64,000 nt of DNA from Dactylellina haptotyla (Eukaryota; Ascomycota; Orbiliomycetes; Orbiliales; Orbiliaceae), in contig CM062381.1 in NCBI GenBank assembly GCA_031310005.1, forward strand, positions 1,736,001 to 1,800,000, in the 5' to 3' direction. The notes below the pieces were generated by a model. It saw nothing but the letters and a program-made list of their open reading frames with translations, was not told where the DNA came from and made no database searches. Made by a program: the position numbers and the translations under genes. Of this stretch, positions 48,101-61,959 are shown in pieces; within the stretch, counting starts at the first letter, position 1; each line of letters starts with the position of its first letter.

Positions 48101-49347
48101 ATGGGTGGAGCAGAGGTACGCACTTAACGTCAGACCATTGTTGGGCTGGAATACCCCACCAACCCCGCTATGGTTCCAATGAGCTTAATTGGAAGACCCA
48201 GGCAACTAACTGAAGCTGAGCTTTTCGGTAGAATCTTTCTTTCGTGCTCTCGAAGCCATTAGATGTTAAGTTTGAGGATCGGCCGATCCCTGAGATCAAG
48301 GATCCACGCGAGGTGCTCGTCCGAGTTCGCGTCACAGGAATCTGTGGGAGTGATGTAAGCCCTCCACTAACCGCCAACGGCTCAGCAACTGTAGTCTAAT
48401 CAATTGATGTTATACAGGTCCACTACTGGCAACATGGCCGCATCGGAGATTTCATCCTCACAGCTCCCATGGTCTTGGGCCACGAATCTGCCGGCGAGAT
48501 TGTCAAAGTCGGGTCGGCTGTGACAGATCTTCAACCTGGTGATAGAGTTTGTATGGAACCTGGTGTGCCGTGTAGACATTGCCCGGAGTGCAAGTTTGGC
48601 AAATACAATCTTTGCCACGACATGCGATTTGCTGCTACACCCCCCTACGATGGTACGCTAGCGAAATACTATGTCTTACCACAGGACTTTTGCTATAAGC
48701 TACCGGATAATGTCTCCTTGGAAGAAGGTGCATTGGTTGAGCCTTTGAGTGTCGGTGTCCATGTTGTCAAGCAAGCACAGGTCAAGCCAGGGGACAGTGT
48801 TGTCGTTTTTGGAGCCGGACCCGTCGGCTTGCTTTGTTGCTCTGTTGCCAAAGCTTTTGGCGCTACAAAGATCGTTGCGGTTGATATCGTTCCAAGCCGA
48901 CTTGAATTTGCCAAGAGCTATTCTGCCACAGGCACATTCCAGCCTACGAAAGAAGGCACACCTGTCTCTAATGCCGCCCAGATCATCAAGGAGAATGACT
49001 TGGGGGTTGGTGCTGACGTTGTTATCGATGCCTCTGGTGCAGAGCCATCGATCCAGACATCTATACATGTCGCTCGAAACGGTGGTACATTTGTCCAAGC
49101 TGGCATGGGGCGCCCAGACATCACTTTCCCTATCACAGCCCTTTGCGTTAAGGAATTAACTGTGAAGGGAAGCTTCAGGTATGGTGCAGGAGACTACAAG
49201 CTAGCTGTTGAACTTTTGAAATATGGAAGGTTGAGCGTCAAGGAATTGATTACTGGGGAAGTCAAATTTGAGGAAGCCGAGAAAGCGTTTGAAGAAGTAA
49301 AGAACGGCAAGGGAATTAAAACTTTGATCCGTGGTCCCGAAGATTGA
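48101..49347 (+). CDS. NAD-dependent xylitol dehydrogenase, 3 exons
   Basis: Exons 48101-48115 (five codons only), 48232-48354 and 48418-49347, both introns in phase 0, give 355 residues, the usual length. It belongs to the zinc-containing medium-chain dehydrogenases. Catalytic zinc ligands are seen in GICGSD, GHES and the Glu of EPLSVGVH. Structural zinc is held by four Cys in PCRHCPECKFGKYNLC. The Rossmann motif is GAGPVGLL, and the Asp of VAVDIVPSR favours NAD over NADP. Function: oxidation of xylitol to D-xylulose in the fungal pentose pathway; close relatives oxidise sorbitol or L-arabitol, so substrate is not certain. The 5-codon first exon is chosen because it supplies the only ATG and a consensus donor. 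Confidence 0.9.
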
Positions 49348-50085
49348 AGCCCGTCAAATAACCGCCAATTTTCAGAAGGGGAAACAGTATGTAGAAGTTA
49401 TCAGTTATTCAAATAGCTATCACTAATACCAAATTCCTTCTTTTTCTAACTTGGAATCAATCGGAGGAAATGGCGGCAACCTTGGTTTTCGGGAGCGGGC
49501 CGAAAAAAAGCTGGGGCCTGCAAGTCACGATGTCAATATTCTCAATCAATTGGACTGGGAGTCTCGATCGTATTCCTTGTCATCCATCACCCAATGATTT
49601 TCGATTCCCATGCAGCTACCTCTTCTGTCGTTGCCCTGTTCCAACCGAATCGCCCTGCGCATACGTTAAATTTGCAGTTGATGAGTTGTCAAAGCGTCAC
49701 CTTACCGAACGAGGAATTTTCGCCTGCAATGCCCGCACTTCACGCACAAATAATCTGATGGGCTGCGAAACAGGAGCACACAACCAGATTTGAACCACGT
49801 ATGTAATGTCCACCACACTTTCCCAAATCTGTGGGTGTGGGCTATCGGCGGTAGTGGATAAACAAGGAAAATTAAGGTATTTTGGGCCGGTTTGTAATTG
49901 GAATGCCCGCTCAATGCAAAGTGAAAGGTGAAGGCCCCTACGTAGGACTGTATTGCCAACTCACTCTTAGGGATATCTGCGGTTCTCATTGATTGGGGAA
50001 GCGATTTGCACCAAATTTACTCGGAGGGTAAGTGATTTGGATGCCATCGGACCCATAACAGGGCCATTCGTTGGCCCACGTTTCG
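49348..50085. other. Intergenic region
   Basis: The 3' flank of the xylitol dehydrogenase gene and sequence ahead of the Met-poor ORF. No gene seen. Confidence 0.45.
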
Positions 50086-51297
50086 ATGTCTGAGCCTTTT
50101 GACCCCCGGCGAGTTCCTCTACACTCTCAATTTACCGTAGGACCTGGAATTGTCCTCCGTAATACTGTTGGCTGTGCCTCCGTTAAGAAGTCAAGCATTT
50201 CTCAACCAGATTCAAAAAGAACACAAACAAGTTACATTTTGTACAAGTCATCTCTGATATCTCTTATATATATAGAGTACATCCCTTTCCTCGAAATCCT
50301 CAAAACTAATTTTATCCCTCTTTCTTCTCTTGAAAAGGCTGGTTTCAATCTATTGTTTAAGATTATTCAAGTCTTCCAAAATTATATATGCAAGAAGCCA
50401 AACACAAGTCCAAATCCAGAACCTACAACAAAGACAACACAGCCCAGAACATCGGAACCATCACAGCACAATAGCCGTGAACGGTTCCCAAAAAAGATAG
50501 CCAAAATTCAGTCGATAAAGAGCATCCAGGCTGTCTCCGTCTCGAAAGAGACTTTAAATAACGCGCTTCAGCCGATAATCTTCAGGCAGCCTTTTAAGAT
50601 TGAGACTGCTTTTACCTATACTCCACCAAATATTAGCTTCTCAGGAAGACTAGATATCAATAGCCCACGGGTTGACGAAGAAGAAGCGGACGTCTTTGCA
50701 TATACGGAACCTATCACAAAAGCCACAACCTCTCTAATCGTTACTCCACACCAGGCAACTGCAAAACCTTTCTCGGATCTCCGATATATTGACGATTTCC
50801 CTGAAGAGTGGCAAGAAGACCTTCCTACGGGATATATCCAACGGGCTGGGAAACTTGAGGCAGCTCACATTAAAGCTGCTCCGGACGAGGCTAAAAAATC
50901 AATTAAATCCATCGCTGGTTGGGAAGTTCTAACCAGTTTTGAGCCAGAGGCTTCAATTGACAATTTTCTCGTGACGGAGGAGGAGGAAGAGACTCAACAG
51001 GCGGATATCAGCCAGTTTGAGATAAAAGAAAACATTACCTACAGAAAAGACTGGAGCCCAGTCACTGAGTTTGAGGACTTTTCTTTAGACAAAGTCGTCG
51101 AAGAACCAGCCGCTGCCGCTGAAGGAGCCCCCGTTTCCGAGGGAGCTGAAGAGCCTAAACCTCAACCAGCACCAACCCAAGAGAATCCAAAACACTTTAG
51201 AGAAACATTAATTCCCCTTCTCAGTTACCCTAAAATCGAAGCACTTCTACCTCCGAAAGAGGGACTTATTGTTTTCACCCGACAGGTAGTTGCTTGA
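50086..51297 (+). CDS. Open frame of 403 codons with a single Met, in frame with the downstream SDR gene
   Basis: From the ATG at 50086 the frame encodes 403 residues and has no other Met. The stop is TGA at 51295, and the next gene starts 15 nt later in the same frame. A TATATATA box and CT-rich leader-like sequence at 50260-50330 lie inside the frame, so the first 80 codons may be untranslated and the true start may lie in another exon. Residues after about 110 look like real protein: Pro/Thr-rich, then acidic (DEEEADVF, TEEEEETQQ) with Ala/Glu/Pro repeats near the end. No domain recognised. Because two genes 15 nt apart are unlikely in a fungus, this may be the 5' part of the SDR gene, separated by an unrecognised intron, a sequencing error or a stop mutation. 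A donor-like GTAGTT lies at 51286, but no good in-frame acceptor follows. Confidence 0.45.
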   Translation: MSEPFDPRRVPLHSQFTVGPGIVLRNTVGCASVKKSSISQPDSKRTQTSYILYKSSLISLIYIEYIPFLEILKTNFIPLSSLEKAGFNLLFKIIQVFQNYICKKPNTSPNPEPTTKTTQPRTSEPSQHNSRERFPKKIAKIQSIKSIQAVSVSKETLNNALQPIIFRQPFKIETAFTYTPPNISFSGRLDINSPRVDEEEADVFAYTEPITKATTSLIVTPHQATAKPFSDLRYIDDFPEEWQEDLPTGYIQRAGKLEAAHIKAAPDEAKKSIKSIAGWEVLTSFEPEASIDNFLVTEEEEETQQADISQFEIKENITYRKDWSPVTEFEDFSLDKVVEEPAAAAEGAPVSEGAEEPKPQPAPTQENPKHFRETLIPLLSYPKIEALLPPKEGLIVFTRQVVA

Positions 51298-51312
51298 AAC
51301 AATCTCGATACA

Positions 51313-52988
51313 ATGGACCCCGTTACAGAATTACATCACCTAAGATACTCGGGGAAGACAGATGGGAGGCGGCATGTTGCAAGATTTGAGAGGCTCGTCG
51401 CAGAAGGATACCCCCATGCAACCGACGGCGACAGATGGCAGCTATTCATAAAAACAATACAGCCTGATAATAAAGCGCCTATTGCAATTGACAGCCCTGG
51501 TGGTTGGTTAATCGGTTTCAGCAAAACGGATGCGTAAGTATTCACCTATTAAGATTCGTTCTATATTATCACATGAATGCATATTAACAATCGAGACAGC
51601 TGGAGGTCTGGTCGCTTGACGTATCAACACCTCAAGGCAGCTTTCTTGGATAGGTGGGGGCGAGCACGTCGAGATGGCGACTCTCCCATCGAGAGGCGAA
51701 TGATAGAGGCTCCTTCATCACCAGAAAGTGTATCATCCTACCATAGCGGACCTACAAAGACCACTATCGAGATTGATCATAGTAACAAACAAAAGAATCA
51801 AATTGTCGTTAGTTTTCCCGATCGAAAGAGAAGAAAGTCACTCGCTGGCCATATGCGACCGAGGCATCCAGGTGGATATCCGACAGATTCCATGGAGTCT
51901 CCATACTCTTCCGACTACTACACTCGTTCTCCGAGCCCGAGTGAAATTGATCAGCCTCCTCCACAGCCAAAGCAGCCAAAAGAGGTTGTAGTTGTTGTGA
52001 ACGAAGAAAAGGCCCTTGCTAAAGTGGAACCTGCTTCGCAAGCAGCAACTGCACCGGCCGTGCCGTTAAGGCCCCGCTTACTAGAGGGCCGGGTTTGTGC
52101 TATCACAGGTGCATCGAAAGGTATCGGCAGAGCGATCGCTATGGGATTTGCGCGAGAGGGCGCCCATATCGTTGCCCATTATTGGGGGACGACAGCAGAC
52201 TCTACAAATGATGAGATCGTTAGCTTAGCTGTCGATATTAGAGGAGCAGGCCAAGGCTGCACAATCATATTCGGCGATATCAGCGATCCAAAGTAAGCAA
52301 CCTTGAAAATATTAAATGTTTGCTTACACGCCTATGCTAACCTCAATGAAGAACGAGCGAGATGATTGTCAAAAAGGCAATAGACTCATTTGGACGTTTA
52401 GATGTGTTAGTAACAACGGCTGGAATGGCGGGTGTCGACCCTATGGACGTAAGTTTTGCCCTTCCTCCTTTTAATTTTCTAGAAAATTATTCTAAATTCG
52501 AATAAATTATTTAGATGGCACCCGAAGATTTCGATCGATTTTCTGCGGTAAATTACAGCGGTACTTATCACCTACTTCGACTTGCCGCAAATCAAATGGC
52601 ATCCCAAAATATCGATCTGAAACCTGAAACCAGAAAGCCAGATTACTCTATTATCTGTGTATCTTCATCCAATCCCTCGGAGATCGGAAATCATAACACT
52701 CCTGCTAAAGCAGGAATTGCTGCTCTAGCGCACTCTTCTGCACTGTCACTCGGAAGTAGGGGTATCCGATGCAACACTATACTTGCAGCGAATATTGAGA
52801 GATCAGCAGAATCCATGGAGGAGACTGCTGAAGAGAGGAGAAATATATTAGAACGAATAATTCCTCTTAGAAGGCTTGGTGGATCTGAAGATATTGTTGG
52901 ACCCGCGGTATTCTTAGCGAGTGCCATGTCAAGATACGTCACTGGTACAACAGTAACTGTGGATGGTGGATTTGCTGGGTCATTCTGA
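51313..52988 (+). CDS. SDR pseudo-enzyme with gag-like N-terminal extension, 4 exons
   Basis: Exons 51313-51533, 51600-52292, 52352-52448 and 52515-52988 give 494 residues; all introns have consensus ends and TTAAC/CTAAC branch sites. Residues 1-110 (LRYSGKTDGRRHVARFERLVAEG ... W ... LTYQHLKAAFLDRWG in spaced form) follow the pattern of retrotransposon gag domains. A basic and Ser/Pro-rich linker leads to the SDR domain at about residue 245: TGASKGIG, GDISDP, VNYSG and GIRCNTIL, ending in DGGFAGSF. The SDR part is closest in my reading to L-rhamnose 1-dehydrogenase (RIIPLRRLGGSEDIVGPA block). The catalytic YxxxK is NxxxK (HNTPAK), the loop before it is about three residues short, and NNAG reads TTAG. 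Enzymatic activity is therefore doubtful. The upstream ORF may belong to it. Confidence 0.75.
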
Positions 52989-53972
52989 TTTCCTTGGTTC
53001 TCTTTCTCTCTCCTCCAGTTTTCATCCAGTATAACATTATGTCTTCTGTCTCTTTTTTTGATTCGCGGGTTCGCATATTGTTTTCTAGCGGGTTTTCAGC
53101 TCTCGCATCTGAGTTTCAAAGTTTTTAAGCGTTGGGCGGATTTAAATGTTTTTTTTTAACATATTGTTTCACGTTTCTACTTTCGATGTAATAGCACCAT
53201 TCATTTACTGAGGTGATTCCATTAACTTCCTTCTAGTATATGATGGGTATACCTCAGCTTGCAAGCAACTATTTGGATATATAATAATACAATTATTCAA
53301 ATGATTAGCGTAGCGTCCCATGCGACTCAACAATCACCCCCTGTTCTAGAAGTCGTATTGCCAGCAAGATCCTTGGAGCTAAGGATACTTTGCTTTCCGT
53401 TTCTAAGATATACCCTCTGGCCGTTAGAACACTTGACACCTAGCAAGCCACTAAGCTAAAACCGCTTTTAACCCCGCTGGAATAGTTTTGTACCTGCTTT
53501 GACCTCTCAACGCAACTAGATCGCTGGGACGGCTCCCTGGAAGTACTCAAGTGGAGAGTTGCAATATTTTAGCTTTCCCATTGGGGTTCCTAAGGATATA
53601 TACAGCGTCATTGCTAAGGGATTGGGAAATTAGATAACGTATACGAACTCTCTAGTCCAATACAAATGTCAACTTTCCCATTTAGCACAATGTTTCGTAA
53701 TCCAAATATGTTCTTTCCAGCGTACGAATTAGTTAGGACGACGCTTAGAATCGATGGTCGGGTTCAAATTCACAGATTCCCTGTGTTCACAAACCTCACC
53801 AAGCTTATAAGTATCACTATAGTCAATTCACCTTGAAATTCTATTGCCGCACAATATGCAAAATATGGGTAAACTTTAGATCTCAAATATGTACATTAAT
53901 TCAAGACAATGGTGACAGCGTAATGGTGCCACAAGCAGAGAATGACTGCCAGAATAAGATGATAAAGTCATC
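52989..53972. other. Convergent intergenic region
   Basis: The 3' flanks of the SDR and GH1 genes. T-runs and TA-rich sequence, no gene seen. Confidence 0.5.
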
Positions 53973-55621
<1,649 letters not shown>

Positions 55622-58600
55622 TCTGGACCTCTATAATTTCTCGAAGTTAATCCGGGTACGTGTAATTATGGTATAATGAACTTGTCTACGGGGAGCAATG
55701 TCGGAAAAGACTACAAACCATCTTGAACATTTTGAGCAGAACCTCCGAGCTTTAAATACCAGACTCTTGAGTTGGGCCGCCTCGTCGCGCGTCGATTCCG
55801 AGAGAATATACCCTGGCGTTTTCTCTATTCGCTCGGATTTACTTGATGCGCCATATAGCCGTATATCCACTTTCGCGACCAGGTCGTAGCTTGTCGACCG
55901 TATACTCTGTGTCGCATATTGGAGGTTTGGAGCTCGCCAGACAAACCCACCATACCATTTTGGTGCTGCTCTTGAGCTATCTTTCCGGGCGCATTGATCC
56001 GGCAAGTCTGGGGTAGCTAGGCTTTCCCGTGCCAATTGGGGCTTCAAATTAGACCCCACGCTTGACGGCAGGCTTTGGGTTCACGATTGAAAGCTTTCGG
56101 AATAACTCTGGAGAAACTATAGCAACACAAAGTATCGGAATAATTCTGGAATAACTCCTGCCTTCGTATTTCGTTCGGTCTGTGTCTCGAACACTTAGGT
56201 TTCGTGATGATGGTCATGGCGTCACCTGAGAAAAGGTTTCACGCTTCTGAAAAAAATGGAAGCTAACTGCAAATGTTTCCAAGCCAATATTCACAAGACG
56301 CGGATGTAGGGAGCAGTGCTGATAAAATAGATGCTTCCGAGGGTTAATGATCCGACCGGGCCAGATCTTAGGCAAAGTATTGACCGAACATCAGGGTTTA
56401 ACTATAGATAAAAGGCAGGATTGCATGTATGCAACGAGAAAGTTTGATCTTGTTGGCGGCTTTTCGTCCCGTATTCCGTTTTTGATCAACTGTGGTAAGG
56501 GTTCGTTACCAAACGTAGCCACCACATGATTAATCAATTGCGCAGACATCAGTTTTACATAAATAGAATCTCTCCTCCACTACCTTCAAGTATCATCATG
56601 TTAGTAGAGTTCCGCCGTTGACGGTTTGCACGGTATTTATTGGGAGCCGAGACTGATTGGTTTCACTCCTTGCTCGGAATCCGCTTGGATATTGACCAAC
56701 TTTCTCGGCAATCGACATTAATATTGTATACCTCCTTTGCTTTGATTCAACTCGGTTTATTATTTATTATCGACAACCCTATCGACATTTTTCTTCCTCG
56801 TACCCAAATTAGTTGAAAATGGAACGTATAACGGTAGCGAGAACCAAATAAGAAAGATAAATTTGCCTAGAATAAGTCTGGTTACGAGACTGAGAATACA
56901 CCACCCGCCTTGGTATCGGCCCATCCATGTTTCGAATTCCAAAACTGCCCTTAACAAATCTGGCCGCAGGCTTGCCACATTTTCAACACATTCTATCAGT
57001 ATCCGGAGGTCGAGGCCATTAAATTACACTGGCTAGTATTATCATTAAAGACTTTGGTTGTTCTAAAAAGGAAAAAGAACAAAAAGAGAAATAAAAAGGA
57101 CATTTAGTTATAATTCGAGGGTTTGCAATGATACTTATTAGCTTAGCATTATAGTATGAAGCCAAGAAGATATATCGTAGGCGCTCTCAGTGATTCCTTG
57201 CCTCGTAAACTAGATCTCATCCTAGGCCAGCGAATCAGGACTACCGGAGGCATCTGGCTTGTGAGACAAAGTGATTCCGTCAACCGATAGTTTATGTTCC
57301 CTTGAACCAGTATTATATTGCGTTAGCCCACGCTTTCAATATATTTGAAATCAAATCCGTGCCCAGGCCTCAATCGCAAGGCCCCAGGTTGATCGCAAGA
57401 CAAACAATCGAGCATCTCACCAACCTGGATGTTGTTGTATAGAGCGGAATATACAGTGTATCTACTCCTAGAAGAATCTAACCTAGCAACAGGCCTCAGA
57501 GTCCTCTACGTGGATATCCAAGAGCATCATGGTACTTGTTGAATGGTTTACAACGTCAACATGCCACACGGAACCTCTTGATTTCAGACTAATCCACAAG
57601 CCTAGTATACTGTTGCTGGTATCGCCAGGAGATATGGTTGACAGATAAACACCAATACCGCATAGTATTCAACAAATCCGATATAATGTATCTTCATTTT
57701 TGATCTAGTGGCTTTCAAGTATTATAAACCTGGGGAGTGCACCTCACTTGAATCTGATGAATTTTATGTGATAAGATCGATATCTTATCTAGTCTTCCAA
57801 CTACTACCAGGCTGGTAGGTACTATTTAAAAGACCTGATAGAATGACAATCGATCGTTTGAAAACCAAACTAGGAACATCCCTCCGCGACCAATGTTGTA
57901 AGATTCTTTTGTTCCTGGAACTTGGAAAATGAATAAAGCAGTCATGGACCGATATCCTTAGTAGTGTTTAACTCAAGACCAGGACCAAGTACGTTCACTA
58001 AGTCGGACCAACCAACTTTCACGAATATCATTATTGGAACCAAGTTTGCGGAATCGATAAAACAAAAGGAGTTAAATGTCAGCAACGAATAATTTCAAAA
58101 TACGAGATCTCTCATTTGCGACAGCGATTTATCCATATTAAGCGAGACAGCAAGCGGAATGTCTAGAATAACATCAGGGTGTCGCGATAGCATAACCAGT
58201 AATCAATTATCTTCCATCACAAATACCCACCAATAAGCTCAGCCCCAAGGCTGAATTTCCAATCTAAAATCCTGGGGTAAGGGGGAAACGGGATTCGTCT
58301 GTTGATGCAGGTACCGTACCGAGGACTCGTAAATTCGAGTTGTCAAGGTTGGGACACGATGGTGATGCAATAATTCAGAACTCGAAACTTGTAATGTTTG
58401 TTGCTCAACCCCTATTTCGGACCTATTGATCCCAGTAGGATTTATAGAGTTTTCGTAATACTGTATATTTAGCCTAGTGGTAGGCGTATTCTTGACGGTT
58501 AGATTTAATCAAGATAGGGTGGTACATATTGAGCCCCCGACGCTTTGATGTTGATATCACTGACATTATTGTACAATACGAGGCTGGTCTTTCGAGACGA

Positions 58601-61600
58601 GAAAGCAAGGCGTCGCTAGTGATAAAGGATACTGATTTAACCAGATGCTTTCAGCGAGCAACGTGCTCGCCATGTTGTGGGCAAGGTGCATTCTGATGGT
58701 TAAATAAAAGTCCTTTGGGGTTTACCATCTGGCGGCATAATATTTTTATAATAACTGTGTTGAGCTATTTTACAACTACCCCTTTATGACTTCAGCGGCT
58801 GCAGGCCGCAGGTGGCTTTCACTTCAGCAGTGCAGTGTACTTGTAAAATCTTAGGGGGCTTAGTATTCCCTTTCGATCGTATTCTGCGGGGAAAATGCGG
58901 AGGTAGGCCTTTCGTTTGGGTGGGCATCTAAGCTAGGTTTTCAACCGGACTTTCGGAATGGGGTAGCTAGGAAGGTAAATCAACATGAACTTGGATGAGT
59001 TGTGAGAGGATCTCCCGCGGCAAAAAACAGAAGGGTCTAAGGGTGTGAGTTGCAGTAGGAGAACCACTTGATCGCAGAAGGGACATTATGATTGGACGAG
59101 TTTTAAAATTCGGCCCATTTCGAAGCAGAATTTTATATCTCGAAAGTCTTAAGATGATTATCATATGATCTTTCATTGTTTCCGCAGGCAGGTTGTGGCG
59201 AAAAATGGTCGTATTTTCAGCCAGCCGCAGGGTGCAGCGAGTTTCTGCAATAAGGCCGCTTTGACCACCAAACCCCTCTTTGAATTTTATATTCTGCGAA
59301 TCAGACATCACCCATGATGAGACGTGCAATGTGGTAGGCAATATAGATCGACAGCCCTCGAAATTATAAACGAAGCGAGCAATATATGATTCAAATCTCG
59401 GCACCATTCAGGCAATAATTTCTCTTCATTTCTCGGAGCAGTTTTGTTTGAGGCTTTCAATTTTAAAATACATTTGCCTGTTTGTGTTTCTAAAAATGCG
59501 TGTTTAACGAGAAGTCCAAATGCCCTTTTCCCCACCATGAATAGTTCTGTTCTTGCTGGCAGAAAACAAGAAAAACGGGACATCGGCTACCTGCGACCCC
59601 ACTACGATGTCCGAGAGTACCTCAAGTTCACGAGGTTGGCGCTTCGTATTCTATCTCAGAAGTGAAACCTGCCGTGTTATTGCATGTTGTTTTATATGTG
59701 GGTACTCTCTTCACCGCAATGTCAGTGCACCTGTGTTGCAACTTCTATTCCTTGGAAAACACTTCTATCGAAGCCCAACCCACGGAAAAACTATCCTCCC
59801 GCACTAGGAATACGAGTTTCCGGTCATGGCGCGCAGTGTGCCAGTTAAGACGGCACCAACGGGCCAATCAATCACGATGCTCGCCATTCTAGCGCAACAC
59901 TCAGGAACAAGCGTTATTGGGTTGACCGGTCGCCAAGACAGGTTGCTTTGTGTCGGAGCTGATGACGGTCCCACCGGCCCGGCTAAACTCAAGACGGCTC
60001 ACGAGAGCATCGCCTGCAAGTCAACTCCAATCAAAAACGCCACCAGAAATATTTCATGACAAAAACCACCCAACGATCCAGATTAAAATTGATTACTAGA
60101 GTCAGAACAGTTCGGAGTTTTTGCCAGAGCAAAGGTTCCAAATGAATTTCCAATATGCAGAAATGCGCTCCAGATCCGATTATTTAGATTGTGAGGCAAA
60201 CAAATACGAGTGCGAGACCGAAATCTAAGAACTGGCCCGAAATTCCAAGTTGCGTTTCCTCCCAAACCTCAGCAGGGACATCTTGGTTTATTCTTTGAGC
60301 ATATTCAAGCGTGAAGAAAATTCGAGCTTGAAAACCAGTTCAGGCGAGAAGGAAAGTTCTTGCTAGACCCTTTTCAGCGATATCGGTCACGTTTGTTAAA
60401 CATATATGGGCCAATAGTGTCTTATTTTACGGGATGTCGACTCTGTCAACCGATAGAGTGGGTTACTATGGTTCCTCTGCGGGAAGAACACCCGCATGCA
60501 TAGATTCTAGAAGACCCAGCAGATTCCTTCCCCCACCATCGGGATTGTTCGAATACACAAATCCACCCTCCACACTATAATTTTCGTCGCTGGGGCTGCC
60601 CCTCCTAGTCGAGGAGAAGACTTCATTTCTGACAGTTCGCCCCTCACCGGTCACTCCTTTCCGTGATGGGTTACCCATGTCGACATCGCTGAGACTCGTA
60701 TACATTTGCCTGCCCCGGGCCAAAATCACGCTTTTCGGTTAAATAGAACATCTGACAAAGAGAATTTTCAAAGTCAAAAGAGTCGGACAGGGACTGTCTG
60801 AATTCCTGCGTCCTTCCCCGTATTTTCTTGATTGGTGTGGGTCGCGGCCCTAGTTCATCATATCGGGGCTCTGCAGCGGAGAAAGAAGGAATGAGGAAGA
60901 AACTCGTTTCTTCTTTTGTAGTTTGCGTGTGATTTCTGTTATCAAGAACAGAAACCTGGCCGGCCTCTCAGATTCTTCCGGATGAATTCGAAGACCCAGT
61001 CGGCCAGGACGCTGGCCCATTCGCAACGCACCTCGCACACCGCACGCTATACCCTTTCCAAATCCCTGCGAAAATCACCTTTGCCTCATGGTCACACTGT
61101 CAAAGCGTTTCTCCACAGTTCTTTTCCCACAGACATATTTTTCTGGGGCCGCATATCCACCAGTTCCATCAAGGACGCTAATCCAGTCATGTTTTCTGGA
61201 GATGGGCTCCGTGCAAGGGGTGTGTTTTGTCTAATTCGCACACCGAAAAAAAAGCCTGGTCCCAGCAAGCATAGACTCTCTCTGCGAAAGTTTCCTGTGC
61301 ATGCGTGCAAATCGTATAAGAAACACGCCCTCGCCCCTGTATCGACAAACTTTTGACAGATTGGCGACCACCACTCTCTTTTCTTATACCTATTGCGGGT
61401 ACTTCCAGAAAAAGTCGAAATCCACCGTTATCTTGGTGAGACAAGCGAAGCGAGATATCAATACAACGTCTATCGACATAAAAACAGTATTCAGGTGAGA
61501 CAGGCTTTGACTGTTTTCATACAAGCTTGTTTCTGTCGTCGACGACTATCGAAGCGCAGGGTGCTTCTACACGGCGGGGGAATCCGGATCCGACTCTTAG

Positions 61601-61959
61601 CATAGCACACAAGGATCTGAATGTCAAACTTCAATTCGAAATCAGCTCAGGAATTTGATTTTGGTTTCGAGGATAGTAGACGACGGTCCACAATGGGTAA
61701 CCAGGAAGAAGAAGGTCGGGTCTACTACCGGGAACGCGAATCATGGGGCAGCGGTAATCAAGAAGCTTCTGAAACATGGAGGCGGACATATGGTATACCT
61801 CGCCTTGTCAATATATTCGAGAATGTATATGAATATCAAGCTCTAACCATATATTCAAGTAGTCTCGAACGAAGCACCAACAATAAACGAGGTAAGGAAT
61901 ATTCTTACCATATGAGGATAGCACCAAAAGCAAGGTAATTGACATAAAGCCACTAGCAG
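55622..61959. other. Gene-poor AT-rich region upstream of GH1 and the sugar porter
   Basis: It includes the GH1 promoter and, at its right end, the unresolved 5' part of the porter. From 56,300 to 58,900 it is TA-rich with stops in all frames, like the block at 30.6-36.4 kb. Between 60,400 and 61,400 the composition is more balanced. There a minus-strand frame of 79 codons (60466-60705, from ATG) reads like soluble protein (SDVDMGN, GGGRNLLGLLE) but has no recognisable partner exons. GGCTAAA occurs at 59981-59987. Confidence 0.4.

Noticed and set aside
51295-51297. TGA as selenocysteine or programmed readthrough
   Set aside because: Fungi of this group lack selenoprotein machinery as far as known, and the following base context (TGA A) is not a known readthrough signal; an intron, mutation or error is simpler.
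60466-60705. 79-codon minus-strand frame with protein-like composition
   Set aside because: Too short, no domain, no joined exons and no neighbour support; mentioned in the region entry only.
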